DNA of 64,000 nucleotides, from assembly GCA_902386205.1 (NCBI GenBank), contig CABMIH010000057.1:124001-188000 (forward strand). The letters run 5' to 3'. Made by a program: the position numbers and the translations under genes. This document shows, piece by piece, positions 17,662 to 25,823 of the stretch (the first letter of the stretch is position 1; each line of letters begins with the position of its first letter). The stretch comes from an uncultured archaeon (GTDB lineage Archaea; Halobacteriota; Methanosarcinia; Methanosarcinales; Methanoperedenaceae). Under the pieces are notes generated by a model. That model saw only the letters and a list, made by a program, of their open reading frames with translations, was not told the DNA's origin and searched no databases.

Positions 17662-18642
17662 ATGAAAATGAACGCGAAGATAAAAGCCGAACTTATCTCC
17701 ATCGGGGCGATAGATATCGACCCCTCCCTGCTCGGAAGGCTCACCATTCCCACAGCCGGGCCCGGGGCTGGGGGGAAGGCTTTTTTCTTTAAATCAGGAA
17801 AGCACAGGGTCAGGCTTGTTGTTGATGAAGGTTCACCGCTGCGTGCTGTCAGGGATAACGGGGAAATCGTGATTTTAAAAGGCGGCAGGGAGCTTGTGAG
17901 GGGGACAATCGAAGAGGAACTCATACACTGCCCTGAGCAGGCGTATATCACAATGAGTGAGCGTTGCATTTACGATTGTAAGTTCTGCCCTGTGCCGAAA
18001 CTGAAAGGCAAGGTCAAATCCTCCGGGGAGTTGATGGCGCTTGTTGAAGAAGCTTACCGCCTCGGTAATATGAAAGGCATTTCGATAACATCCGGGGTCG
18101 AAGTGTCGCCTGAGAAAGAGGTGGAAAGAGCAGTAGATCTCGTCAGGGCGCTTCGGAAATATAATGTCCCCATTGGCGTCTCTGTCTATCCCACGAAAGA
18201 TTCCTCGCGACTTTTAAAAGAGGCAGGGGCAAGCGAAATAAAATACAATGTGGAAACCATGGACAGGGATATTTATGACAAATACTGTAAAAAACCTCCT
18301 CTTGATTTCACACTTCTATGCCTGGAAGACGCGGTAAGGATTTTCGGCAAGAACCATGTATTTACCAATTTCATAGTAGGGCTTGGTGAAACCGATGAGA
18401 CCGTTGAACAATATTATGAAGAGCTTGCAAAGATGGGCGTCATCCCTATAATAAGAGCCGTGGGCGTCCATCCCCTGCGGTTCGGGGAACTGGAAGCCGA
18501 ACGCCCCACAAAGGAGAGGCTGCTTAAGCTTGCGAAAATGGCGCGGAGGATTTTAGATAAATACGGGCTTGATGCAAGCGTGGCAAAGACCATGTGCCTT
18601 CCATGCACCGGATGCGACCTGAACCCGCATATCGACCTTTAG
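17662..18642 (+). CDS. Radical SAM protein with C-terminal Cys cluster
   Basis: 326 aa from ATG 17662. The radical-SAM cluster motif is CIYDCKFC (C102, C106, C109). TIM-barrel markers are ISITSGVEVSPEKE near 142 and VETMDRDIYDKY near 195. It ends in CLPCTGC, which could bind an auxiliary Fe-S cluster. The overall layout resembles the BioB/lipoyl synthase branch, but the N-terminal 90 residues are not typical of either and the product is unknown. It is followed within 10 bp by a JAMM peptidase gene. Starting at 17614 would add 16 residues with no ribosome site. Confidence 0.75.
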   Translation: MKMNAKIKAELISIGAIDIDPSLLGRLTIPTAGPGAGGKAFFFKSGKHRVRLVVDEGSPLRAVRDNGEIVILKGGRELVRGTIEEELIHCPEQAYITMSERCIYDCKFCPVPKLKGKVKSSGELMALVEEAYRLGNMKGISITSGVEVSPEKEVERAVDLVRALRKYNVPIGVSVYPTKDSSRLLKEAGASEIKYNVETMDRDIYDKYCKKPPLDFTLLCLEDAVRIFGKNHVFTNFIVGLGETDETVEQYYEELAKMGVIPIIRAVGVHPLRFGELEAERPTKERLLKLAKMARRILDKYGLDASVAKTMCLPCTGCDLNPHIDL

Positions 18643-18652
18643 ACATTGCAAT

Positions 18653-19051
18653 ATGATCAACGAACTCAAAATCTCGGGCCAGGACATGGCACTGATACAG
18701 TCAGAACTTGAAACAAACAAACCATATGAAGCCTGCGGGGTACTTATAGGGACTGTAAAAGGAAGCACGGCATACGTTGAAAAAGCCCTGCCGGTGGCCA
18801 ATGTGAAACGCACAAGAAGAAGCTTTGAACTTGACCCGAAGGAATTCTATGAGGCATGGGACGGCGCAGAGAAAGACGGGAAAGAGATAGTGGGAATTTA
18901 TCATACACATCCTGTAACATCTGCCTTTCCCTCGCTGTGGGACAGGGAAACCATGGAAAATGATACTTCGGTGTGGCTTATAGCGGGCGCTGACGGGATG
19001 AGAGCTTATGTGTGGGAAGGTGGGATTAGACCTGTGATACTGAAAGATTGA
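18653..19051 (+). CDS. JAMM/MPN metallopeptidase (Mov34 family)
   Basis: 132 aa single-domain protease. All zinc and catalytic residues are visible: E26 in YEACGVLIG, then HTHP with H84 and H86, S94 and D97 in the stretch ending SLWDRE. Single-domain archaeal JAMM proteins include enzymes that remove ubiquitin-like SAMP modifiers, so desampylation is a reasonable guess. It is co-directional with the radical SAM gene, 10 bp after it. Confidence 0.85.
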   Translation: MINELKISGQDMALIQSELETNKPYEACGVLIGTVKGSTAYVEKALPVANVKRTRRSFELDPKEFYEAWDGAEKDGKEIVGIYHTHPVTSAFPSLWDRETMENDTSVWLIAGADGMRAYVWEGGIRPVILKD

Positions 19052-19167
19052 GGTCGGTAGAAAAATTTCAACTTCTACAGCCTCCTTGCTGTAGTCCTTG
19101 TCATTGCCGGGATAAAATTCATGCTTGTGTAAAGAAGCTTTTAGTTCTTGTATCTCATATTAGCATC

Positions 19168-19455
19168 ATGGACATCCGGCTATCCCGTCCATGCATCGAA
19201 GACCCGACAAGGTATATAGCTGAATGCCATATCGGGAGGAAAGTGAGCATGGAGAAACTGTGCGACATTCTGCGAAATATCAACGCAAAAGAGTTAAAAT
19301 GTTCAATAAATCTCGGTGTCGCACGATTTGAACTGGAAGGAAGGAGCGTGATGATATACCAGAGCGGACGCGTGGATATCAGAAGGATACGAACCGCAGA
19401 TGAAGCCAGCGATATGATGGATCGAATAATCCGATTGATAGAGGATGCACTTTAG
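19168..19455 (+). CDS. 95-aa protein resembling one lobe of TBP
   Basis: Starts at ATG 19168; the in-frame extension to 19048 is Cys-rich and non-conserved in appearance. The sequence YIAECHIGRKVSMEKLCDIL followed by VARFELEGRSVMIYQSGRVD and TADEASDMMDRIIRLI lines up with a single repeat of archaeal TATA-binding protein: IG-D/N-x-LE..., RL-x-x-PKVALLIF-SGKV, then the SxEEAxxAxxKI helix. TBP has two such repeats; this has one. It ends 4 bp inside the convergent coiled-coil gene. The homology is my inference by eye, with low sequence identity. Confidence 0.6.
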   Translation: MDIRLSRPCIEDPTRYIAECHIGRKVSMEKLCDILRNINAKELKCSINLGVARFELEGRSVMIYQSGRVDIRRIRTADEASDMMDRIIRLIEDAL

Positions 19456-19769
19456 CGGTATATCCTCTTAGAGAATTCACCTATCGAATTACTGGTACTC
19501 TGTGCCATTGCATCCATCTTTTTCTCAAGATTCTCCTCGACGCCTTTGATGTTGATCCTGAGGGAGCGCTCTTTTGCATTAAGTGCTTCTTCAAGGTTAC
19601 TTAATCTTGTATCAAGTAACAATATCATAACAGCAAGAGAACCGACAAGGATCATAGCAGATATGACAATAACGGGGTCAGAATCTCCAAGCCTGGTGAG
19701 CCATTTATAGGTCAACACCAGTGAAGATACTATCATTACAACAGCGAGACTGATATATTTTGCATCCAT
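19452..19769 (-). CDS. Small membrane protein with coiled coil
   Basis: 105 aa. Two membrane helices (about 5-22 and 32-51) are followed by a heptad-rich tail (LDTRLSNLEEALNAKERSL onward) that should form a coiled coil in the cytoplasm. A strong Shine-Dalgarno (GAGGTGG) precedes the ATG. Family unknown. It is convergent with the TBP-lobe-like gene, sharing 4 bp, and divergent from the gene at 19880. Confidence 0.65.
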   Translation of the reverse strand: MDAKYISLAVVMIVSSLVLTYKWLTRLGDSDPVIVISAMILVGSLAVMILLLDTRLSNLEEALNAKERSLRINIKGVEENLEKKMDAMAQSTSNSIGEFSKRIYR

Positions 19770-19879
19770 TCATCCACCTCTGAAGTTTGTTAACAATTAT
19801 ACCTGTGAATATAAATAGATTTAGATTTTTGCCTGATGCAGGGGAAATATTATTAGATACGTTTGCAAATATACCGCTG

Positions 19880-20218
19880 ATGTCAAGAAAGTTGAGTCCT
19901 GAGGATATGTCGATCCTGAGAAAGCTTGTACCTGAACTGGTTGACCCGACATGCAAACACGCAGGGCACGAGTTCAGGTCCGTGCTTCCGCCTGTGAGCC
20001 AGCATTTTTCCCGGACCTTCGAGGATTTCGGGCAGCGCCTTCTTAAGCTCTCGGATGAGGAACTGGATTATCTTTTGCAGCTTATATTCGATGGTATGGA
20101 AAGCCTTCACTGCGTCAGGAAAGAACATGTGGACGCGCTTGTTGAAGTAGTGGGAAAGCGCATATCAAAAATAAAAGCCGCGCAATTGCTTGAACTTTAC
20201 AAGTATGTTGGAGATTAA
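19880..20218 (+). CDS. Conserved hypothetical protein upstream of methanogenesis marker 8
   Basis: 112 aa from ATG 19880; the ORF can be opened to 19787, but MSRKLSPEDMSILRKLVPEL looks like the natural start. Soluble and helical, with two notable pairs: C-K-H-A-G-H (about 24-29) and LHCVRKEHVD (about 76-85), so metal binding is possible. It ends 1 bp before the methanogenesis-marker-8 gene, so the two form an operon and may act together. Confidence 0.6.
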   Translation: MSRKLSPEDMSILRKLVPELVDPTCKHAGHEFRSVLPPVSQHFSRTFEDFGQRLLKLSDEELDYLLQLIFDGMESLHCVRKEHVDALVEVVGKRISKIKAAQLLELYKYVGD

Positions 20219-20219
20219 A

Positions 20220-21068
20220 ATGCCCCATGTAATGGAACTGTTCGGAAAAACGCGTGTCGTGGTAAAAGACGGAAAAGTAGTTGAGGTAGGTGAGCCGGTC
20301 GCCGATTGGTGCCCTGTGTTCAGCAAGGTTGCGGATGTTCAAAAACTCACTTCTCTGGAGGCAAAAAAGAATATGGAATACAGGATCCGCGAGCTCGGGA
20401 TGTTCACGCCGCAGAGAAGGTTCGACCATGGCGTTTTTGTTAACTTTGGCGTAAGTGAAATAATGATGACCGCCCTTCGGCGCGGCCTCATAGATTCCAC
20501 AGTAACTGTATGTGACGGCGCAGGCACCGTGATCACAAGCGACCCGGGACTTGTGCAGGGTATGGGCGCTTTAATGTCGGGGCTTATCGAGACCGAGCCG
20601 ATACGCGAGATAATCGAAGGGATTGAATCGCGTGGAGGTATTGTGCTTGATAAGGAAAGCGCAAGTATTGACCAGACCCGTGGTCTCCTGAAAGCCTGCG
20701 AACTCGGATATAAGAATATCGCGGTCAGCGTGGTAGCCCATCACGAAGCAAGAAGACTTCGCGCCATCGGGAAAGAGCATGACGTCAGTTTGATCCTGGT
20801 CGGGGCGCATCTCACAGGAATACGGTGCGATGAAGCACGCGAATTCATTGGTGAGCTGGACATAGTGACAGGATGCGCCTCAAGAACTGTGCGCGATATG
20901 GTAAATCCGGTTCTTCAAGCGGGCGTTTCGGTGCCAATGTTTGCAATTACGCAGAAGGGAAAGGAACTCCTTCTTGAGAGGGCAAAAGAAGTGGATTCGC
21001 CACTTCTAATAAATACGACGAAATTGCCTGTGCTGCCAAGGCATAAGCAGCCAAGACCCCTCGGATAA
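20220..21068 (+). CDS. Methanogenesis marker protein 8 (DUF2099)
   Basis: 282 aa from ATG 20220. MPHVMELFGKTRVVVKDGKV, then GEPVADWCP and RFDHGVFVNFGVSEIMM, mark the DUF2099 family, which is confined to methanogens and relatives and is counted among the methanogenesis markers; its reaction is not known. Rossmann-like stretches (AGTVITSDPGLVQGMGALM; NIAVSVVAHHEARRL) suggest a nucleotide or cofactor site. It follows a conserved hypothetical gene by 1 bp and is convergent with glnK. Confidence 0.88.
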   Translation: MPHVMELFGKTRVVVKDGKVVEVGEPVADWCPVFSKVADVQKLTSLEAKKNMEYRIRELGMFTPQRRFDHGVFVNFGVSEIMMTALRRGLIDSTVTVCDGAGTVITSDPGLVQGMGALMSGLIETEPIREIIEGIESRGGIVLDKESASIDQTRGLLKACELGYKNIAVSVVAHHEARRLRAIGKEHDVSLILVGAHLTGIRCDEAREFIGELDIVTGCASRTVRDMVNPVLQAGVSVPMFAITQKGKELLLERAKEVDSPLLINTTKLPVLPRHKQPRPLG

Positions 21069-21073
21069 AACTG

Positions 21074-21412
21074 TCAGAGGGCTTTTCTGTCAAGCTCGCC
21101 CGTTCTTATCCTGACTGCTCTTTCTATCGGAAGTACGAATATTTTTCCATCGCCGATATTCCCTGAATAAGCTTTGTCCCTGATTATCTCCATAATTTCA
21201 TCAGCATTATCGCTTGATGTGAATATTTCGATCTTGACTTTTGGGATGAAGTCAACAGTATATTCCATGCCGCGCCATATTTGTTTGATACCTTTTTGCT
21301 GGCCGCGGCCTTTGACCTCGGTCACAGTCATGCTCCCAAAGCCCTTCAGATCTAAAGCCTGTTTTACTGCTTCCAGTTTTTCGCTCCTGATAATCGCTTC
21401 TATCTTTTTCAT
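21074..21412 (-). CDS. glnK: PII nitrogen regulatory protein (GlnK type)
   Basis: 112 aa. PII signature: the T-loop with RGMEYTVDFIPKVKIEI keeps the Tyr that bacterial PII uridylylates (Y in RGxEY), and the C-terminal GDGKIFVLPIERAVRIRTGE is the ATP/2-oxoglutarate loop. The trimer senses ATP/ADP and 2-oxoglutarate and plugs the ammonium channel. Its ATG overlaps the amt stop by one base, the classic amt-glnK pair, so its partner is the adjacent transporter. Confidence 0.94.
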   Translation of the reverse strand: MKKIEAIIRSEKLEAVKQALDLKGFGSMTVTEVKGRGQQKGIKQIWRGMEYTVDFIPKVKIEIFTSSDNADEIMEIIRDKAYSGNIGDGKIFVLPIERAVRIRTGELDRKAL

Positions 21413-22755
21413 TACTGCCTTCCATCCTTGAAACTTGTAGTAAATTCAGGATAAGCCGAAATGCCGTGCTCACCAATATCGAGTCCCTGGAGTTCCTGTT
21501 CGGGTTTGACCCGGAGGCCGATGGCGCGGTCGATGAGTGAAAATAATATGTAGCCTGTGCCAAACGCCCAGACGATGGCGGTTATCGCGCCAATTGACTG
21601 GATATAAAGCTGGTTGGTATTGCCGGCTATCAATCCTGTTACCCCCTGATAGGTTCCATCTGCAAATATCCCCACTGCCAGCAGGCCCCATATGCCGTTT
21701 GCCGCATGACATGCAATGGCGCCGACAGGGTCGTCTATCTTGAGCTTCCATTCCACGAACCAGTAAGCTTTTACGAATATTATCCCCCCGATCAATCCTA
21801 TCAATACTGCGGCCCACGGAGAGACATATGCGCTCGGGCCGGTTATTGCAACAAGGCCGCCAAGTGCACCGTTGCAAATCATAGTGATATCAGCCTTGCC
21901 TGATCTGGAAAGGATCAGGAAGCATGCCGAAGTCGCGCCAGCGGCAGCGGCCATGAACGTATTGAGGGCTATGACAGAGATTCGAAGGTCGGTTGCAGCA
22001 AGCGTGCTTCCTGCATTGAACCCGAACCATCCGAAAATCAAAATGAAAGTCCCGATAACGATGTAAGTTATATCGTGCCCAGGAATGACATTTGGTTTCC
22101 CGTCTTTATCGTATTTGCCCAGGCGCGGTCCGAGAAGGTACGCCCCGGCAAGAGCTACGAACCCCCCAACTGCATGCACGGCACCCGAACCTGCAAAATC
22201 CTTGACACCGATCTGTGAAAGCCATCCTCCTCCCCATATCCAGTGCCCGTAGATCGGATAAATTATCGTAGTTACAGCCAGCGTGTACATGAGGTATGCC
22301 TTGAATTTCAAACGTTCAACAACGGCGCAGGCGACGATTGAGACGGCAGCCGCTGCAAACATTATCTGGAAAAGTAAAAATCCCGCAGAATAATTACCAT
22401 TTGCCTGTCCTGACAACAAAAAACCACTGTACCCCACAAGAGTATTTCCCAGGTCAAGGCCGAGGGAAGGGTTCGAACCCCCGAACATCAGAGCAAAACC
22501 GACGGCCCAGAACGCAAGTGCGCCGAGGGAAAAATCCATAAATATCATAGTAAAAAAATTCAATGAATTCTTAACACGTATTATGCCAGCACCCAGCATG
22601 GCGAATCCGACCTGCATGAAAAATACCAGGAAAGCCGCTACCAGCAGCCATGTGAAGTTTATGGACCTGGCAAAGTCATCGTTCGAAAAGTCTGCCGCAC
22701 TTACCGGTGCGAGAAAAACAACCAGAGCAATTAGATAATATATAGTATACCTCAT
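21412..22755 (-). CDS. amt: Ammonium transporter Amt
   Basis: 447 aa from ATG 22755. A signal peptide (MRYTIYYLIALVVFLAPVSA) is followed by 11 membrane helices, matching Amt proteins with a cleaved leader. Pore histidines are visible in SGAVHAVGGFVALAG and IACHAANGIWG; FAMLGAGIIRVKNS is the family signature. Trimeric channel for ammonium. The start is chosen because a TATA box at 22784-22792 would start RNA about 25-30 bases downstream, near this ATG; earlier in-frame starts (22785, 22908) lie at or before the TATA box. Operon with glnK. Confidence 0.93.
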   Translation of the reverse strand: MRYTIYYLIALVVFLAPVSAADFSNDDFARSINFTWLLVAAFLVFFMQVGFAMLGAGIIRVKNSLNFFTMIFMDFSLGALAFWAVGFALMFGGSNPSLGLDLGNTLVGYSGFLLSGQANGNYSAGFLLFQIMFAAAAVSIVACAVVERLKFKAYLMYTLAVTTIIYPIYGHWIWGGGWLSQIGVKDFAGSGAVHAVGGFVALAGAYLLGPRLGKYDKDGKPNVIPGHDITYIVIGTFILIFGWFGFNAGSTLAATDLRISVIALNTFMAAAAGATSACFLILSRSGKADITMICNGALGGLVAITGPSAYVSPWAAVLIGLIGGIIFVKAYWFVEWKLKIDDPVGAIACHAANGIWGLLAVGIFADGTYQGVTGLIAGNTNQLYIQSIGAITAIVWAFGTGYILFSLIDRAIGLRVKPEQELQGLDIGEHGISAYPEFTTSFKDGRQ

Positions 22756-22783
22756 AACCAACAGGAAGCCTTTTACCTCTTTC

Positions 22784-22792
22784 ATATATATA
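22784..22792 (-). promoter_or_regulatory. TATA box for amt-glnK
   Basis: ATATATATA lies about 30 bp before the amt ATG at 22755, which implies a leaderless or near-leaderless transcript. Confidence 0.4.
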
Positions 22793-22887
22793 GAACTATC
22801 TATTAAAAGATTTTTAATCGCCTTATTTATGGTGTAATATTTACCTTTGAAAGTTGAAAGAGATTTTAAATCAGGAGATTGCATTGA

Positions 22888-23295
22888 ATGATTAAACTTT
22901 GTGCCCATATCGTTTCACGCGGCCGCGCGGAGGGTGAGGCTCTTGTCACTTCCCAGCCCCTGTCGTTCCTTGGCAGTGTTGACCCCGGAACCGGAGTTGT
23001 AATTGAAAAAGGCCATGAACTTGCAGGGAAAAGCATTAAAGATAAAGTCCTTGTATTCCCCGGTGGAAAGGGTTCGACCGTGGGCTCGTATGTGATTTAC
23101 CAGCTTAAGAAAAATGGCGTGGCGCCCTCTGCCATGATAAACACAAAAGCAGAACCCATAGTTGCGGTGGGCGCAATAATCTCGGGCATACCGCTTGTGG
23201 ACAGGGTTGAAAATGACCCGGAAAGGACTATTAAGACCGGGGATAAGGTTTTAGTGGATGCGATTGTAGGATGTGTGGAGATTTATGAACGATGA
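22888..23295 (+). CDS. Phosphomevalonate dehydratase small subunit (DUF126, aconitase X swivel)
   Basis: 135 aa. The DUF126 domain shows PLSFLGSVDPGTGVV (about 27-41), VLVFPGGKGSTVGSYVIY near 50 and NTKAEPIVAVGAI. With the large DUF521 subunit it dehydrates mevalonate 5-phosphate in the archaeal mevalonate pathway. No large-subunit gene lies in this window, so the two subunits are unlinked here or the partner is further away. It overlaps the following 72-aa gene by 11 bp and is divergent from amt. Confidence 0.88.
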   Translation: MIKLCAHIVSRGRAEGEALVTSQPLSFLGSVDPGTGVVIEKGHELAGKSIKDKVLVFPGGKGSTVGSYVIYQLKKNGVAPSAMINTKAEPIVAVGAIISGIPLVDRVENDPERTIKTGDKVLVDAIVGCVEIYER

Positions 23296-23503
23296 AAAAG
23301 GTTTCATGGAAATAAAAATGAGCTCAGGATGGTTCATGACCATATCGATGCAGAAAAGCGACAGGTTCGAGGAAGAAAAGGAATACGTAGAAATAGCAAA
23401 GGAAAGAAGCGGCCAGAAGCGCGGAAGGTTCAATCTTAATCCCAAGTACGTGAGGGCCCTTGGCGAGGCTCTTGTAAAGTTCGCGGAAGAGAATAAGCTT
23501 TAA
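23285..23503 (+). CDS. 72-aa conserved hypothetical protein
   Basis: From ATG 23285, overlapping the end of the DUF126 gene (translational coupling likely). MEIKMSSGWFMTISMQKSD and the basic FNLNPKYVRALGEALVKFAE suggest a small folded protein with a beta hairpin then a helix. Codon use is normal. No function recognised; the overlap suggests a role linked to phosphomevalonate dehydratase, which is inference only. Confidence 0.65.
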   Translation: MNDEKGFMEIKMSSGWFMTISMQKSDRFEEEKEYVEIAKERSGQKRGRFNLNPKYVRALGEALVKFAEENKL

Positions 23504-23697
23504 AAAAAGAGTTTGTAGAGGATTCAAGATTTTGGATAGGATAGGTGGTGAATCTTGGGAATTAAAATAATTTTCCTCTACAACTTCAAATAGACGTTCA
23601 CGCTAAATATTGTTTTTCCAAGATTATACCCAAATTATATCCAAATCAAATTTCAGAATGGCTTAAATATCAGGAAAGAGTCTGTGGATTATTCTTT

Positions 23698-24837
23698 ATG
23701 ACCGCAAAACGATTGCAAAACATAACGGAGTCGGCGACTCTTAGGATATCAAACCTTGCCAGCGAATTGAAAAGTAAAGGCAAGGATATAATAAGCTTCA
23801 GTCTCGGGGAACCCGATTTTACAACGCCTGGCCATATCATCGATGCCGCAAAGGCCTCCCTTGACCGCGGCGAGACCCATTACACGCCTTCGCCAGGCAT
23901 ACCTGAACTGAAGAAGGCCATAGCCGAGAAATTGCGAAAAGAGAACAATATTGAAGCTAAACCGGGCAGTATAATCGTTACTCCCGGAGCTAAACAGGCT
24001 ATTTTTGAAGTCATGCTCTCCGTACTGCAGGAAGGCGATGAAGCGATATTATTCGATCCTGCATGGGTGTCGTATGACCCGTGCGTGAAACTTGCAGGCG
24101 CGAAAACCGTATGGGCGGCAACTGCCAGGGATGACGGTTTTACGCCTGTGGAACCTGCAAAATACATAACTGATAAGACAAAGCTTATTGTGATAAACAG
24201 CCCCTGCAATCCTACAGGCGGAGTTTACGGCAAAGAAACATTAAAAGAAATTGCAGATCTTGCCATTGATAATAATATCATGGTATTATCAGATGAGATT
24301 TATGAAAAAATAATTTATGACAGGGAGCATTTTAGCATCGGTTCATTTGAGGGAATGCAGGATTTAACAATAACAGTGAACGGCTTCTCCAAAGCGTATG
24401 CAATGACAGGATGGCGGCTCGGATATGTGAGCGCGCCAAAGGAAGTCTATGAACAGATGCTCAAGCTCCACTCGCATTCCGTAAGCCAGGCGACTTCTTT
24501 TGTACAGTACGCGGGCCTTGCTGCCCTCCAGGGCGACCAGACCTGTATTGATGACATGGTTCGTGAGTTTAAGGCACGAAGGGATTTGCTGGTTACGGGA
24601 TTGAATGGACTTGGTATCAAATGTGCAAGACCGGATGGCGCTTTCTATGCGTTTGCAGATGTGAGCAAGTTCGGGAGCGGGGAAGAGATCGCTGAACTTT
24701 TGCTTAACAGGGCTTTTATTGCAACCACGCCGGGTTCTGCATTTGGTGAGGCTGGCAATGATTTTATCAGGATATCATATGCTACGTCACAGGAGCGCAT
24801 CAGGGAGGCGCTGAGGCGGATGGAAGCGGTGCTATAA
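23698..24837 (+). CDS. PLP-dependent aminotransferase, class I (aspartate aminotransferase type)
   Basis: 379 aa. Fold type I markers: IISFSLGEPDFTTP (about 30-43), TPSPGIPELKKAIAEKL, INSPCNPTGGVY near 168, the PLP lysine in NGFSKAYAMTGWRLGY near 235, and the C-terminal FIRISYATS. Subgroup I-gamma aminotransferases use aspartate, aromatic amino acids or others; the exact substrate is not readable. Single gene with a 190-bp A/T-rich upstream region that holds no other ORF. Confidence 0.9.
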   Translation: MTAKRLQNITESATLRISNLASELKSKGKDIISFSLGEPDFTTPGHIIDAAKASLDRGETHYTPSPGIPELKKAIAEKLRKENNIEAKPGSIIVTPGAKQAIFEVMLSVLQEGDEAILFDPAWVSYDPCVKLAGAKTVWAATARDDGFTPVEPAKYITDKTKLIVINSPCNPTGGVYGKETLKEIADLAIDNNIMVLSDEIYEKIIYDREHFSIGSFEGMQDLTITVNGFSKAYAMTGWRLGYVSAPKEVYEQMLKLHSHSVSQATSFVQYAGLAALQGDQTCIDDMVREFKARRDLLVTGLNGLGIKCARPDGAFYAFADVSKFGSGEEIAELLLNRAFIATTPGSAFGEAGNDFIRISYATSQERIREALRRMEAVL

Positions 24838-24876
24838 TCAGAAAGATTAGTTACAGTTGTTCACAATATAATCAAT

Positions 24877-25076
24877 ATGGAAAGTCTGCAGGTAAGAATT
24901 GATGATAAGAATTTGCGAGCTTTGATGATGAGTTTTCCCTGTGCAGGGCGGCAGAATTTACAGGTGTTTCTATACAACAGATGGCAAAGTACCTTTCTGA
25001 GAAGGGATTACCTTTTTTTAAACAGACCATAGCAAAGACCGAAAGAGACGCTCAAGAAGCGCAGAGCTGGCTATAG
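24877..25076 (+). pseudogene. Frameshifted antitoxin-like remnant
   Basis: A start ATGGAAAGTCTGCAGGTAAG reads MESLQVRIDDKNLRALMM, then the frame is lost. In another frame the text continues RAAEFTGVSIQQMAKYLSEK and stops at 25074-25076 after EAQSWL. Together they read like one UPF0175/HTH-type antitoxin broken by a frameshift near 24935-24950. An intact UPF0175 gene lies 1.3 kb away. The rest of the 280-bp gap to ribL shows nothing else. Confidence 0.45.
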
Positions 25077-25119
25077 AATGTATATGCTTGTTGATTCATC
25101 CACTTGAAAGATTCCTGTA

Positions 25120-25545
25120 TCAGCCCCGCCCGTTCCTCTCAAGTATCCTTCGGATGATCGCCGCGCTGCTGCAAAGATCACACTCATGAAACGATTGTAT
25201 CCTTACTACCTTTGCTTTTATGCCATGGTTTCTCAGGCTGGCTTCAAGCTCCTTCTCATTGAAAAACTGGTTTTTACCGAGTGCTATGATATCGGGTTTT
25301 ATCAGACGAAGAGGCTCGAACATATCCTTATCGCTTCCAAGCATTGCCTTATCCACGATGCGGAGCGCCTGGACCATGGCAAGCCTCTGCCCTTCAGGAA
25401 CTATTGGTTTTGGCTTGTGTTTTATCATCGACTCGCGGGCCACTATCACATAAAGCTCATCTCCAAGCGCCTTTGCTTCTGAAAGAAATAGCAGGTGGCC
25501 GGGATGGAGAATATCGAACGTACCGGTTGCAAGCACTCTGACCAT
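25120..25545 (-). CDS. ribL: FAD synthase (RibL-type nucleotidyltransferase)
   Basis: 141 aa from ATG 25545 (another at 25551). Cytidylyltransferase fold: ATGTFDILHPGHLLFL contains the T-F-D and H-x-G-H motifs, and the C-terminal SSAAIIRRIL stands in the place of the ISTSxI-type motif. Archaeal RibL adenylates FMN to FAD and has a redox-sensitive Cys pair near the C-terminus; HECDLCSSAA fits that. An A/T box (AATTAAAAATAA) about 20-25 bp upstream favours the second ATG. Confidence 0.85.
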   Translation of the reverse strand: MVRVLATGTFDILHPGHLLFLSEAKALGDELYVIVARESMIKHKPKPIVPEGQRLAMVQALRIVDKAMLGSDKDMFEPLRLIKPDIIALGKNQFFNEKELEASLRNHGIKAKVVRIQSFHECDLCSSAAIIRRILERNGRG

Positions 25546-25631
25546 GGACATCCAGATTATTTTTAATTGGTAAAAATGTTTGTGAATAAGCTTATTTATC
25601 AGCCGGACAATACGTGATTTGGAGGTAAATC

Positions 25632-25787
25632 ATGGGATGCCAGCACTTTAAAAATGCGCGCTGCATGCTTGACCCGAAGTATCATAAGCCGGTGCAGTCC
25701 GAGATCGAAAGCTACTGCGGCACTGAGAATTATTATAACTGTCCTGTGGTCGGCAAGTACAGCGGGCTTGAAGGAATGTCGTGTTGA
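25632..25787 (+). CDS. 51-aa Cys-rich small protein
   Basis: The protein begins MGCQHFKNARCMLDPKYHKP and has six cysteines in the order C3, C11, C29, C37 and a terminal SC, plus two His. A perfect Shine-Dalgarno (GGAGGT) lies 6 bases before ATG. The Cys spacing suggests a metal or Fe-S site. Too short for family recognition, but the ribosome site and codon use support a real gene. It is divergent from ribL and stands alone. Confidence 0.65.
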   Translation: MGCQHFKNARCMLDPKYHKPVQSEIESYCGTENYYNCPVVGKYSGLEGMSC

Positions 25788-25823
25788 TTGTTGGATTTTA
25801 ACATTAAAAATTTATTTTCGAAA

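Noticed and set aside
22460-22490. A tRNA-like T-arm sequence (GGGTTCGAACCCCC) was noticed.
   Set aside because: It lies inside the amt coding frame and the rest of a tRNA (acceptor stem, D-arm) is absent; the similarity is chance.
22888-24837. An isoprenoid operon (DUF126 with HMG-CoA reductase and aminotransferase) was considered.
   Set aside because: HMG-CoA reductase is 11 kb away, and the aminotransferase has its own 190-bp upstream gap, so co-transcription is not supported.
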